Source of the DNA: Psychrobacter sp. UBA5136
GTDB lineage: Bacteria; Pseudomonadota; Gammaproteobacteria; Pseudomonadales; Moraxellaceae
Direction: 5' to 3'
DNA: 28,687 nt
NCBI RefSeq assembly: GCF_002414005.1
Contig: NZ_DHYG01000032.1
Coordinates: 127,910-156,596, forward strand
Part shown: positions 6,883-14,935 of the stretch, piece by piece
Layout of the letters: the number at the start of each line of letters is the position of its first letter
Numbering within the stretch: position 1 is the first letter of the stretch
Notes under the pieces: generated by a model
What the model saw: the letters and a program-made list of their open reading frames with translations, nothing else
What the model was told of the DNA's origin: nothing
The model's database searches: none
Made by a program: the position numbers and the translations under genes

Positions 6883-8964
6883 TTAAACGTTTAGGGGTAA
6901 CACTGGCGTCTTACTGGTTTTTATATTCAATGCTGCGATAGCAAGTATGATGACGCCGCCTATCAAACCTGTGACAAGGCCAGGATAAATCAGCAATAAA
7001 GCCCCAATTGCCAAAATGATGCGCGTGATTGAATTCATACTGCCTTTAAAATATCCTTCTAACGCCGCACTAAGCCCAATCACCCCAATGACGGATGTTA
7101 CAACAGCCGTAACGATTTCGATGACTGGCGGCAATGGAAATTCTTTCGCTGTGACGGCAAGCCCTGCTGGGTCAATCATCAACATCGCAGGATTATAGAT
7201 AAACATAAACGGAACGATAAACCCAGCCAGTGCTAATTTGAGTGACAAAAACCCTGTCTTCATGGGATCGCCGCCTGAAATACCCGCCCCAGCAAAGGCA
7301 GCCAAACAAACCGGCGGCGTAATGTTGGCAAACACGCCAAAATAGAACACAAACATGTGCGCGGCCAATATAGGAATATTAAACCCTGCTAACGCGGGCG
7401 CCGCCATCGTTGCCGTAATAATATACGCAGGGATTGATGGCAAGCCCATTCCTAAGACCATCGACGCCAGCATAGTTAGGATTAAGGTAAGCAATAATGA
7501 GCCCGCTCCTAAAGTGACAATCGAAGACGTCATCACCGTACCAAAACTCGTTAAGCTGACCACTCCGATAATAATCCCCACGACCGCACAGGCTGCCATC
7601 ACCGCTAATGACTGGCGCGCCCCATCTTCTAGGGCGCCTAGAATGTCCTTAAAGCCCATGCGCGTCTCAGCGCGTAGCATACTGATGACGACAGTAAAGC
7701 CAATGGTGTAAGCAGCGGCATACCCTACCGGAACATTTTGTATTAATAAATAAATCAGGAACACAATCGGCAGTAGCATATGACCGCGTGCCTTTAGCAC
7801 TTCTTTTACCTGTGGCAGACTCTCTTTTGCCATACCTTTTAAGTCGCGGCGGCCTGCACGGAAATGCACCTGCGCGATAACGCCTAGGTAATACAGTACT
7901 GCAGGTAACAAGGCAGCTAACGCAATAGTGCTATAAGGTAGCCCTGTTGTTTCTGCCATAATAAAAGCACTGGCACCCATAATTGGCGGCAAGATCTGTC
8001 CACCGACGGACGCACTTGCCTCTACTGCCCCGGCAAAATCTTTATGATAGCCGACCTTTTTCATCAAGGGGATGGTAAACGCACCAGTACTAACCACGTT
8101 TGATAGAGCTGAGCCATTGATACTGCCCATAAATCCGCTTGAGATGACAGCAACCTTTGCTGGTCCACCTTTTTTATCACCTGCCAGCGCCAACGCCAAA
8201 TCATTAAATAGCTGACCCATTCCAGAGCGTGCTAAAAATGCCCCGAACAAGATGAATAAAAAGATAAACGTGACTGAGGCACCAATGGCGACTGAATACA
8301 GCCCTTCTGTTTTTAGAAATAATTGACCAAAAATATCACCAAAATCGTAAGGCCGAGTCAGCAGTCGGTCAGGCATAAAATCCATGTGGCTGATAAATGG
8401 ATATAGCAAAAATATCGACGCCAATATCGGTAATATCCAGCCCGTAATGCGTCTACTGCCCTCGAGCACACAAATCACCGTGATAATAGAGAACAATACA
8501 TCCGTTTGATTGGCTATGCCGCCACGCGAGGTGACAATGTCTTGATACTCATAGATAAGATAGGCCATTCCAGATAAAGATAGGACAAACCAAATCCAGT
8601 CGTACCAAGCCACCCGCCTACGGCTACTTTTTTTGCTAGCGGGAAAAATTAAAAAAATTAACGCAAAGCCAACGCCCACATGCACAGAACGCTGTAATAA
8701 TGACGGCATAGGGTTAAAAGTGATATATAGATGGAAAATCGAATATAAAATACAAATCGCAGCGATAATATATTTTACTGGCCCTTGAGTGATATGACGC
8801 GTAATCGACTCTCGGTCGTACTTTTCTAATATCGCTTGCGTGAGGTTAGGATCAACGTCGTCATCGATATCCGTGTTCTCATGAAGATCCGGTTGCTTCG
8901 ACAATTTAGCATCATCGCTAGAGATAGGAGTCTCACTACTGTGATCCATCACTTGAGAGTTCAT
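6883..8964 (-). CDS. TRAP transporter permease, fused 4TM/12TM (TAXI type)
   Basis: A 693-residue inner-membrane protein. About 60 polar, acidic N-terminal residues precede a run of hydrophobic helices. The small (DctQ-like) membrane part is followed by the large (DctM-like) part, which contains GSINGSALSNVVSTGAFTIP, SVGGQILPPIMGASAFIMAE, GMGLPSIPAYIITA and NITPPVCLAAFAGAGI, typical of TAXI-type fused permeases. It uses an ion gradient, usually Na+, to import the ligand delivered by the TAXI receptor. AAGGA lies 8 bases before the ATG at 8964. The start overlaps the DUF1850 gene by 29 bases, so translation is probably coupled. The ligand cannot be read from sequence; TAXI systems are often linked to glutamate or other dicarboxylates. 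Confidence 0.93.
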   Translation of the reverse strand: MNSQVMDHSSETPISSDDAKLSKQPDLHENTDIDDDVDPNLTQAILEKYDRESITRHITQGPVKYIIAAICILYSIFHLYITFNPMPSLLQRSVHVGVGFALIFLIFPASKKSSRRRVAWYDWIWFVLSLSGMAYLIYEYQDIVTSRGGIANQTDVLFSIITVICVLEGSRRITGWILPILASIFLLYPFISHMDFMPDRLLTRPYDFGDIFGQLFLKTEGLYSVAIGASVTFIFLFILFGAFLARSGMGQLFNDLALALAGDKKGGPAKVAVISSGFMGSINGSALSNVVSTGAFTIPLMKKVGYHKDFAGAVEASASVGGQILPPIMGASAFIMAETTGLPYSTIALAALLPAVLYYLGVIAQVHFRAGRRDLKGMAKESLPQVKEVLKARGHMLLPIVFLIYLLIQNVPVGYAAAYTIGFTVVISMLRAETRMGFKDILGALEDGARQSLAVMAACAVVGIIIGVVSLTSFGTVMTSSIVTLGAGSLLLTLILTMLASMVLGMGLPSIPAYIITATMAAPALAGFNIPILAAHMFVFYFGVFANITPPVCLAAFAGAGISGGDPMKTGFLSLKLALAGFIVPFMFIYNPAMLMIDPAGLAVTAKEFPLPPVIEIVTAVVTSVIGVIGLSAALEGYFKGSMNSITRIILAIGALLLIYPGLVTGLIGGVIILAIAALNIKTSKTPVLPLNV

Positions 8965-9481
8965 GACAAAAATCCTTATTGAATCTATCTATTAGACTAT
9001 ACGACTTAGGCGTAATAGTTACTGCAGAATAATCTGGCACCCATTGATGAATTAAAATACGATGACCTGCATAATCAATCTCACCTTGGGTCCGCCGTGA
9101 AACCACCCAGTTGAGACTAGGCAGTCTTTCGTTGATTTGATAGCCGACATAGCCTGGTTTTTTTATGAGAGCGACATTTTCAGTGGATGGGGTGCCCGCC
9201 CCAAAAGCTTGTAGATAGGTGGTGGTTAGCAGTAACCCTTCTTTCTCACGAACATATTGCTCCTCCCACCACTGTTTTTCTACAGAATGAATCCAGCGCA
9301 ATTGAAAGTTGGGTGCAACGAAATAACATACTTTTTTATCAGATTCAGCAACGTCATCGACGCGCACCTCGATGACAGATTGGCGCGCAAAAACTGCCCA
9401 TAACGTTAAAAAAACCAGCGCAGCAATCACTGCTGCGCCGATTGTTAAACTTAAGCGTTTATTTAGCAGATTGCTCTTCAT
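8936..9481 (-). CDS. DUF1850 membrane-anchored protein of the TRAP-TAXI operon
   Basis: About 181 residues with one N-terminal membrane segment (roughly residues 12-32, LTIGAAVIAALVFLTLWAVF) and a periplasmic domain. The domain carries the DUF1850 signature: a FQLRWIHSVEKQWWEE segment, then GAGTPS and an INERLPSLNWVVS segment. DUF1850 proteins are regularly found between TAXI receptors and their permeases, but no function is established. An assembly or receptor-docking role is inference. The frame extends to a GTG at 9496, but the ATG at 9481 fits the signal-anchor better. Either start overlaps the end of the receptor gene (by 23 or 38 bases), and the gene end overlaps the permease start. Confidence 0.85.
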   Translation of the reverse strand: MKSNLLNKRLSLTIGAAVIAALVFLTLWAVFARQSVIEVRVDDVAESDKKVCYFVAPNFQLRWIHSVEKQWWEEQYVREKEGLLLTTTYLQAFGAGTPSTENVALIKKPGYVGYQINERLPSLNWVVSRRTQGEIDYAGHRILIHQWVPDYSAVTITPKSYSLIDRFNKDFCHELSSDGSQ

Positions 9482-10478
9482 AGTATTTCTTAGCACCTGG
9501 GTGAATAGGCGCTACCATCCCTTCTTGAGCAGTCTCTAAGCTGATGTCATTAGCGGCTTGATGGGCATTTTTTAACCCATCCAAGTTTTCAAACAGTGCT
9601 TTGGTGAGTTTATAGCCATCATCTTCAGAGATATCAGAACGAATCAGCAAAGCATTCATAACGGCGGTTGTTGGAATAGCAGCATCATTACCGTATGTGC
9701 CAGCAGGAATCTCAAAAGTCTTAAAGTAAGGCTTGTTTTCGATGATTTTTTTGAGTTTATCTTGGTTGATGGAGACCAACTGCAATTTAATGCCTTGCTC
9801 TAACTCTAAAAGCGAAGAGTTTGGTAAGCCACTACTAAAAAACGCTGCTTCAATTTTACCCGCTTTCATTGCATCTGCTGCGTCGGCAAAACCTAAATAG
9901 TCGACTTTGACATCATCATAAGTGATACCAAAACCTTCTAATAACGTTCGCGCATTCACTTCCGTTCCAGAACCTTGATCACCAACCGCAATACGCTTGC
10001 CTTTTAAATCTTCGATATTCTTGATGCCAGATTTTTCTGAAGCGACTATCTGAATCACATTAGGATACAGGACGGCAACCTGTTGAATATTGGTTATCGG
10101 TTCTTTAAAGTCTTCAGTACCTTCAACGGCATTAGTGACGACATCACTAAGTGCCAGCACCATATCAACTTTACCTTGCGTTAATAGATTGACGTTTTCT
10201 ACTGACGCCCCTGTGGTTTGAGTCTTAGCGTTAACGCCAAAAGTTTTAGCGTAAACTTCTGCTAAAGAAGTGCCAATAATATTATAAGGGCCGGACGCGC
10301 CCCCTGTTGCGATAGTGACAAACTTCGTTTCAAGCTTATCATTTGGCGTTGAAGCAGTAGTGTTGTCAGCAGTAGCGCTATCATTGGCATCGGTCGCTGT
10401 ATTGTCTGAACAGGCAACCAGCGTCATACTTAAGGCAACAACTGCAGCTAGTAGAGGGGTTTTACTAAAGAACTTCAT
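9459..10478 (-). CDS. TAXI family TRAP transporter solute-binding lipoprotein
   Basis: Periplasmic receptor for the downstream fused TRAP permease, 339 residues. A signal peptide ends in the lipobox LVAC with Cys23 (counted from the chosen ATG), so it is probably anchored to the membrane as a lipoprotein. A Thr/Ala/Asp-rich linker precedes the TAXI domain, which starts at FVTIATGGASGPYNIIGTSLAE and includes TTGASVENVNLL, a GKRIAVGDQGSGTE loop and a PGAKKYYEE C-terminus. The first ATG at 10487 has AAGG directly against it with no spacer, whereas the ATG at 10478 has AAGGA 8 bases upstream; I therefore use 10478. It is the first gene of the three-gene operon; the ligand is unknown. Confidence 0.92.
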   Translation of the reverse strand: MKFFSKTPLLAAVVALSMTLVACSDNTATDANDSATADNTTASTPNDKLETKFVTIATGGASGPYNIIGTSLAEVYAKTFGVNAKTQTTGASVENVNLLTQGKVDMVLALSDVVTNAVEGTEDFKEPITNIQQVAVLYPNVIQIVASEKSGIKNIEDLKGKRIAVGDQGSGTEVNARTLLEGFGITYDDVKVDYLGFADAADAMKAGKIEAAFFSSGLPNSSLLELEQGIKLQLVSINQDKLKKIIENKPYFKTFEIPAGTYGNDAAIPTTAVMNALLIRSDISEDDGYKLTKALFENLDGLKNAHQAANDISLETAQEGMVAPIHPGAKKYYEEQSAK

Positions 10479-10753
10479 TATTTTCATCCTTGATAAAATA
10501 AAGCAGACTGGATTGGATTTATAAGGTATTACGCAACCATGTCATCGTAATAGTAACTAATCCGTGTTAATTTATGAGCTTTATATATTGCGTTGATTTT
10601 TGAAAAATGCAGCGACCCATTTATACAATAAAAAAGGATCCATGCAATTAAAACATGAGGTGTCATACATTGCTATATCGTTTTATGCGATATTAAAAAT
10701 TAGCTCTCATGAATCTTAAGTTCTTACTTCAGATTGGCTAATTCATGATTATC

Positions 10754-10789
10754 AAACTTAGTATCGTTTCGCTAAGCGGTACTAAGTTT
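10754..10789. repeat. palindromic hairpin of 36 bases
   Basis: AAACTTAGTA (10754-10763) is exactly complementary to TACTAAGTTT (10780-10789). The inside can extend the stem with CGTTT and AAGCG around a CGCT tetraloop, using one G-T pair. There is no T-run on either side, so it is not a standard terminator. Confidence 0.75.
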
Positions 10790-10862
10790 CATATTAATAG
10801 GGTATTTAAACAGACTTTAAGCGCCTTGTAAACTTCTATGACCATTTTACGTAGTTTTTGGA

Positions 10863-10907
10863 GCAACTTTTAACCCTAGGATACTAGAGTCCGCGAACAA
10901 AAGTTGC
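10863..10907. repeat. 9-base inverted repeat
   Basis: GCAACTTTT (10863-10871) is exactly complementary to AAAAGTTGC (10899-10907), separated by 27 bases that include CCTAGG. Its role is unknown; it could be a protein-binding site or the remnant of a small element. Confidence 0.55.
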
Positions 10908-10973
10908 CCATACAAATATCACTTAATCAAAGAATTATTGACAATCGATTCGCCTTTTTTATTAATATACAGA

Positions 10974-11032
10974 GGTTTCTATTTACAACCGTCCATCTCT
11001 ACAATTGGTTTCTATTAAATACAACCGCCCAT
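10974..11032 (+). repeat. imperfect direct repeat upstream of the lipoprotein gene
   Basis: GGTTTCTATT followed by TACAACCG(T/C)CCAT occurs at 10974-10996 and again at 11007-11032. The second copy carries three extra bases (AAA) between the two blocks. Start-to-start spacing is 33 bases, about three helical turns, which would suit a regulator binding as two units on one face of the DNA; this is inference. Confidence 0.6.
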
Positions 11033-11082
11033 AATTTTTGATAACACTTTTGATAACGCTGATAATTCTTAAAGGAAAACTG

Positions 11083-11469
11083 ATGAAAAAATTACTTGCT
11101 TCGGCCGTCACGCTTACCACATTTGCCCTAGCTGGCTGTGCGACAACCGATGCCAACACCAATGCTGGCAACGCAATTGGCTCGGCAAACGAGATTGGGA
11201 TGAATATTTTTAAAACCGCTATTGATAACCAATGCCGCAATCAGATTGAAAAACAAAATGCATGGCGCATTGCTAGTGTCGCAATGACTGACGCTCAAGA
11301 GGAAGAGGTAAAAAGCAGAGTTTGTGGCTGCGTCAGTGAGCAAGCGCCGCAGCAGGTGACTATCGTAGAATTGGGCAATGCCGCGATAGATGCTAATTAC
11401 CGTACACAGCTGGTCGCTAGAGTTGTCGCAAAGTCACTACAGAGTTGCTACGGTAGCATTGTTAAATAA
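11083..11469 (+). CDS. small predicted lipoprotein, function unknown
   Basis: A 128-residue protein with a signal peptide ending in the lipobox LAGC (Cys19). The mature part has four further cysteines at 51, 81, 83 and 122 (NQCRNQ, RVCGCVSEQ, QSCYGS), enough for two disulfides in the periplasm. Predicted mostly helical, no transmembrane segment after the signal. I do not recognise a named family. AAAGGA lies 6 bases before the ATG at 11083; a longer frame from a TTG at 11038 lacks this and would bury the signal peptide, so I reject it. The gene stands alone, with hairpins on both sides. Confidence 0.8.
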   Translation: MKKLLASAVTLTTFALAGCATTDANTNAGNAIGSANEIGMNIFKTAIDNQCRNQIEKQNAWRIASVAMTDAQEEEVKSRVCGCVSEQAPQQVTIVELGNAAIDANYRTQLVARVVAKSLQSCYGSIVK

Positions 11470-11482
11470 GTAGTTAACAAGT

Positions 11483-11563
11483 AAATAACTGACCAAGTGA
11501 CTTGTCGATAGGAGTTATTTTCACAAAATAAGTTGGGTTTTAGATTGCACAACCCAACTTATT
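11483..11563 (+). terminator. two consecutive hairpins after the lipoprotein gene
   Basis: Hairpin 1: AAATAACT (11483-11490) pairs with AGTTATTT (11513-11520), with an inner CAAG/CTTG stem, and a short T-rich end. Hairpin 2: AATAAGTTGGGTT (11527-11539) is a perfect 13-base match to 11551-11563 with an 11-base loop, but lacks a T-run. The first is the better terminator; together they probably end the lipoprotein transcript. Confidence 0.6.
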
Positions 11564-11635
11564 CGTATAGATTATTTAATACTATACTATGAATGATAAA
11601 TGGAATTTATCTTTAACCCATGTCAAGGATGACTG

Positions 11636-11794
11636 ATGAAAAGACGCGCATTTATAAAACTAGGTGGACAGGTAACGGTAGCCAACGCTCACGCGCTTAT
11701 GACACAAGCGTACGAAAAGTCATCCTACAATTTATTGTCCGTAGAAGGACTAATGGGTAGAGACGGTGTCGACGGCAATATTTTACTACGGTGA
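11636..11794 (+). CDS. possible 52-residue micro-ORF with a Tat-like start
   Basis: ATG at 11636 has AAGGA 6 bases upstream, a near-ideal ribosome binding site. The product begins MKRRAFIKLGGQVTVANAHA, which matches the twin-arginine motif (RRxFIK) of Tat signals, though the stretch after it is only weakly hydrophobic. After about residue 35 it runs antisense over the end of the 11725-12102 gene and stops with TGA at 11794. It could be a real short protein, or the start of a Tat-exported protein whose body was lost. No family is recognised. Confidence 0.35.
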   Translation: MKRRAFIKLGGQVTVANAHALMTQAYEKSSYNLLSVEGLMGRDGVDGNILLR

Positions 11795-12102
11795 AAATAC
11801 TTGGACGAGCCGTCAATTATCTTATCCACTTCTTTGATCAAAGCATGGATGACGTCATCATAAACGCCATGAGACAACTCAGTCTCAAATGCGGTAAAAG
11901 GATGCTTACGCGACGCTGAACTGACCTCTGTCACCCCTTGTTTACTATAAAAAATATCGACGCGGCCATCGCTATTTAACACACAGTTTAGCTCGCCGCC
12001 TTCAAGCGCCATCTCAATGCGCTCAGGCATAAAGATATAGTCATCCACGTCGATGAGCTTTTTTTCTACTTCTCTCTTAAAAAACGATTTGATATCAAAC
12101 AT
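11725..12102 (-). CDS. hypothetical protein, 125 residues
   Basis: A soluble, charged protein with no signal peptide or membrane segment; I do not recognise it. It starts MFDIKSFFKREVEKKLIDVDDYIFMPERI, has a probable beta-rich middle (GELNCVLNSDGRVDIFYS), then a helical part (YDDVIHALIKEVDKIIDG) and a Pro/Ser-rich tail. AAGGG lies 7 bases before the ATG at 12102. Its 3' end overlaps the possible micro-ORF on the other strand by 70 bases. It is probably transcribed alone, since a terminator-like stem (12271-12309) separates it from the aminotransferase gene upstream. Confidence 0.6.
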   Translation of the reverse strand: MFDIKSFFKREVEKKLIDVDDYIFMPERIEMALEGGELNCVLNSDGRVDIFYSKQGVTEVSSASRKHPFTAFETELSHGVYDDVIHALIKEVDKIIDGSSKYFHRSKILPSTPSLPISPSTDNKL

Positions 12103-12160
12103 ATATACACCCTTTGTCTTAAAATTTTAAAAACTTTTAGCACGTCTATTTTTATGGTTG

Positions 12161-12190
12161 CTGTCCAGCATGTTTTTTTATGCTTGGCAG
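12161..12190. repeat. imperfect hairpin in the spacer upstream of the 125-residue gene
   Basis: CTGTCCAGCAT and ATGCTTGGCAG pair over 11 positions with one G-T pair and one mismatch, around an 8-base loop that is almost all T. It lies in the 168-base stretch before the gene; no clear promoter is visible there. Confidence 0.4.
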
Positions 12191-12270
12191 TTCGCGCTTT
12201 ATTAACTTATCCTATAAGCTGAGCGGATAATTTTTAAGACGGAATATGTAAAACTGCGTTTGATGTTGGT

Positions 12271-12309
12271 AAAAAAGGAAAGCTGCCATCTAAGCACCCT
12301 TCCTTTTTT
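12271..12309 (-). terminator. terminator after the first HisC-like gene
   Basis: AAAAAAGGAA (12271-12280) pairs exactly with TTCCTTTTTT (12300-12309) around a 19-base loop. On the - strand the right arm becomes TTCCTTTTTT, giving a T-run beyond the aminotransferase stop codon. Confidence 0.6.
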
Positions 12310-12342
12310 GGAAAAAAATTATACGATTTTATGTAATCACAA

Positions 12343-13413
12343 TCACACCCAACCTTTTTCACGAAATAACTGTAACGCCTCAATAACGATCGTCATCTCT
12401 TCAGGTGTACCCAGTGTAATCCGATTGAAACCTGGAATAGAGGGAAACTCGCGGCCAACTGCTATACCATGCTCACGCATCCTATCGATATAGGTTGGCA
12501 CATCGCCATTTACTGCATAAAAGATAAAATTGGTTTGCGAGGGTAAATAACGCAGTCCCAACTCATCTAGCGCAGTCTCCATCATCTGCCTTGCTCGATT
12601 GGTGGTTTGCAAACTGTGTACCAAAAACGCTTCGTCTTCTAGCGTGGCTATTGCCGCGACGGCACCCAACATGTTGATATTGTCGGTAGACATTAACGAC
12701 CCAATTTCTGCAATCAGCTGCGGATTTGCAATCGCATAGCCGACACGCAAGCCTGCCAGACCAAATAGTTTTGAAAAGGTGCGCACGACAATCAGGTTAT
12801 CTGATAGATCCTGCTTTATCCATTCAACGCCACTCTCAAAATTTGGCTCTGTAATATAGCCAAAGTAGGCTTCATCCAATAAGAAATAGTGATTTTTTGG
12901 CGCCTGTTGCAGCCAAGATTTAAGTTTGTCCTGTGCCGTAATAATTGCCGTTGGGTTGTTGGGATTACACAGATAAAATAGACTGATACCGTCGAATACA
13001 GCACCAGCTTTCTTTAGGTTATCAAAGTCTAAATCATAATCATCGCGAGTTAAGGGCACTTTGACTACAGGAATGCCAAGGGAAAGTGCATACAGCTCTG
13101 CACAGCCGAAAGTTGGGTCTGGAACGATGAGCTGAAACCCTACACTTGTCTTTAATGCTTTATCATGCAGCATTTGTACAACTGCTCTGATACTTTCAAT
13201 CGAACCATTACCCAATAAAACCTGTTTTTCAGGTACGCCATTGATAGCAGCGACTTTGCTCAGCAGCGTAGCGCGATGTTTATCAGGATAGCGAGCACCG
13301 CCAGTTAAAGCATTAGTGATGGCTTCTTTGGCAGAATCTGCCATGCCTAAGGAGTTTTCATTGAAGTCTAACTTGAGTAATTTATTACTATTGTCATCTA
13401 TATTATTATGCAT
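12343..13413 (-). CDS. HisC-like PLP-dependent aminotransferase, paralogue 1
   Basis: Fold-type I class I/II aminotransferase of about 356 residues in the histidinol-phosphate aminotransferase group. Visible motifs are the N-terminal DFNENSLG, the PLP-binding FYLCNPNNPTA and LDEAYFGY, the Schiff-base lysine in VVRTFSKLFGLAGLRVGY, and the C-terminal arginine segment GFNRITLGTPEE. HisC converts imidazole-acetol phosphate and glutamate to histidinol phosphate, and related enzymes act on aromatic amino acids. No his genes are nearby, so the substrate is uncertain. The longest frame starts at 13440 without a binding site. I chose 13413, because the sequence just upstream aligns with the region before the paralogue's start and holds GGCGGA 9 bases away. 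Confidence 0.85.
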   Translation of the reverse strand: MHNNIDDNSNKLLKLDFNENSLGMADSAKEAITNALTGGARYPDKHRATLLSKVAAINGVPEKQVLLGNGSIESIRAVVQMLHDKALKTSVGFQLIVPDPTFGCAELYALSLGIPVVKVPLTRDDYDLDFDNLKKAGAVFDGISLFYLCNPNNPTAIITAQDKLKSWLQQAPKNHYFLLDEAYFGYITEPNFESGVEWIKQDLSDNLIVVRTFSKLFGLAGLRVGYAIANPQLIAEIGSLMSTDNINMLGAVAAIATLEDEAFLVHSLQTTNRARQMMETALDELGLRYLPSQTNFIFYAVNGDVPTYIDRMREHGIAVGREFPSIPGFNRITLGTPEEMTIVIEALQLFREKGWV

Positions 13414-13617
13414 GATAGATAATCCGCCTAAGTCGTCCATGAGTGATAAAGCGCATGCAGCTGCTTCACATCATATTAAGCGGCATTTGGTATAATTACA
13501 AGTTATCTAACTGCCAAATATTGGTTATCAATCAATACAGATAAAGTGTTATTCTTCAACACTCCTATTGGCTCATTTTAAAATCAGATATGGTTATTTG
13601 CTTTAAAAAAAAGGAAG

Positions 13618-13687
13618 CCGCCCATTAGGCAACTTCTCTTTCTCTTTTTAACAATTAAACTACTTTAATAGTTAAACCATATGGTTT
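13618..13687 (-). terminator. probable transcript end after the second HisC-like gene
   Basis: Downstream of the gene stop lie TTTAAC/GTTAAA arms (near 13648-13677), a perfect 14-base palindrome AAACCATATGGTTT (13674-13687) and a weak GAAG-GCC/GGC-CTTC stem followed on the - strand by a T-run (13609-13600). The exact terminator is not certain. Confidence 0.35.
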
Positions 13688-13694
13688 GGCTCAC

Positions 13695-14756
13695 TCATAC
13701 CCAGCCTTTCTCACGAAACATCCTTAGGGTTTTGATAAATACTGCCATTTCAGCAGGTGTGCCAAGCGTTAAGCGATTAAAGCCAGTAATGGGCGCAAAC
13801 TCGCGACCGACGGCGATACCATGCTCGCGCATTCTATCGATATAGGTTTGCACATCGCCTTTGATTTCATGAAATATAAAGCTGGCTTGCGATGGTAAAT
13901 AGCGTAGACCAAGCTCATCGAGTACCTGCTCAACCATCTGGCGCGATTGATTGGTGTTGCGTAAGCTCAGTGCTAAAAACGCCTCATCATCTAAGGTCGC
14001 TAGCGCCGCTACCGCCCCTGCTACGTTGGTATTATCGACCGATATAAACGCCTCGAGTTTGGCAATCATTTGCGGGCTTGCGACAGCGTAGCCTACGCGC
14101 ATACCTGCCAGCGCACACAGTTTTGAGAAAGTGCGAACAACGACAATATTGTCAGAGCGCTGCTCTTTTAACCATGCAATCCCACTCTCAAAACTTGGGT
14201 CAGTGACATACTCTGAATAGGCTTCATCTAATAAGAAATAGTGATGCTTCGGCGCCTGCTCTATCCATGCTTTTAATTCGCCCGTAGCGGTAATCGTCGC
14301 CGTTGGATTGTTAGGATTGCACAGATAAAACAAGCTGATACCGTCAAAATCATCGGCAGCTTTTTGCATGGCTTGCAAGTCAAAGGCATAGTTCTCAGGC
14401 GTCAGCGCTACCTTTACCACTGGCACGTCGATAGAGACGGCGTACATTTCTGCATAAGCAAAGGTTGGATGCGGCACAATTACTTGAAAACCTCTGCCGG
14501 CTCTTAAGGCTTGGTTTTGTAGCATTTGTACGACGGTGCGGATATTTTCACTGGAGCCGCTACCCAAAGAGATTTGGCTTTCATTCACGCCGTTGATTTT
14601 GGCCACTTTGCTGATTAAAGCGGCACGCTGATCGTCTGGATAACGAAAACCGATGTTTAGCGCATCAATCACAGCTTGCCGAGCCGTATCTGACATGCCG
14701 AGTGAGTTTTCGTTAGAGTTTAACTCTAATAAGTTATTAGTAAGATTGGTAAGCAC
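13695..14756 (-). CDS. HisC-like PLP-dependent aminotransferase, paralogue 2
   Basis: A 353-residue protein clearly homologous along its whole length to the next gene downstream; by eye well over half of the residues are identical, including the C-terminal MFREKGWV-type ending. Motifs: LNSNENSLGM, FYLCNPNNPTA, LDEAYSEYV, VVRTFSKLCALAGMRVGY with the PLP lysine, and GFNRLTLGTPAE. Compared with paralogue 1, the FG after the lysine motif is CA, close to the active site, which may signal a different substrate. Start is a GTG at 14756; the binding site is poor (AGG far upstream) but the upstream bases match those of paralogue 1. Likely a local tandem duplication. uvrB lies upstream with a terminator between them. 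Confidence 0.85.
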   Translation of the reverse strand: MLTNLTNNLLELNSNENSLGMSDTARQAVIDALNIGFRYPDDQRAALISKVAKINGVNESQISLGSGSSENIRTVVQMLQNQALRAGRGFQVIVPHPTFAYAEMYAVSIDVPVVKVALTPENYAFDLQAMQKAADDFDGISLFYLCNPNNPTATITATGELKAWIEQAPKHHYFLLDEAYSEYVTDPSFESGIAWLKEQRSDNIVVVRTFSKLCALAGMRVGYAVASPQMIAKLEAFISVDNTNVAGAVAALATLDDEAFLALSLRNTNQSRQMVEQVLDELGLRYLPSQASFIFHEIKGDVQTYIDRMREHGIAVGREFAPITGFNRLTLGTPAEMAVFIKTLRMFREKGWV

Positions 14757-14856
14757 GATAAATAGTACGCCTAATTGCTATTAATTCTCAGACTAGGATA
14801 GCAGATATCACGATACATAGTTCACTGCATCAAATATTCTCGGTAGCATAATCCAT

Positions 14857-14891
14857 AAAAAAAGTGAGCGCCAAGCTAGGCCACTCACTTT
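14857..14891 (-). terminator. intrinsic terminator after uvrB
   Basis: AAAGTGAG (14861-14868) pairs with CTCACTTT (14884-14891), with an inner GCC/GGC pair. On the - strand it is followed by seven T. It separates uvrB from the aminotransferase pair. Confidence 0.8.
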
Positions 14892-14935
14892 CCTAAGGTT
14901 AAATGCAAACGGTTAAATAAAGCTACCTCATACCA

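Larger units (their letters stand above)
10488..11082. other. spacer between divergent genes, rich in short inverted repeats
   Basis: About 600 bases with no convincing gene, between the TAXI operon (-) and the lipoprotein gene (+). It must hold both promoters, but I could not fix either with confidence. It contains two separate hairpins (10754-10789 and 10863-10907), an imperfect direct repeat (10974-11032), and TTTTGATAAC repeated twice near 11036-11057. The remainder is AT-rich with no further structure that I can support. Confidence 0.6.

Noticed and set aside
10642..10719. 25-codon frame starting ATGCAATTAAAACATGAGG after AAGGA
   Set aside because: Very short, binding site only 3 bases from the ATG, no recognisable product, in a spacer full of repeats.
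12260..12493. 77-residue + strand frame over the HisC-like gene end
   Set aside because: It lies antisense to a clear aminotransferase and contains a terminator stem.
13674..13687. Perfect palindrome AAACCATATGGTTT as an operator
   Set aside because: It lies downstream of the gene end, with no promoter nearby; kept only as part of the transcript-end region.
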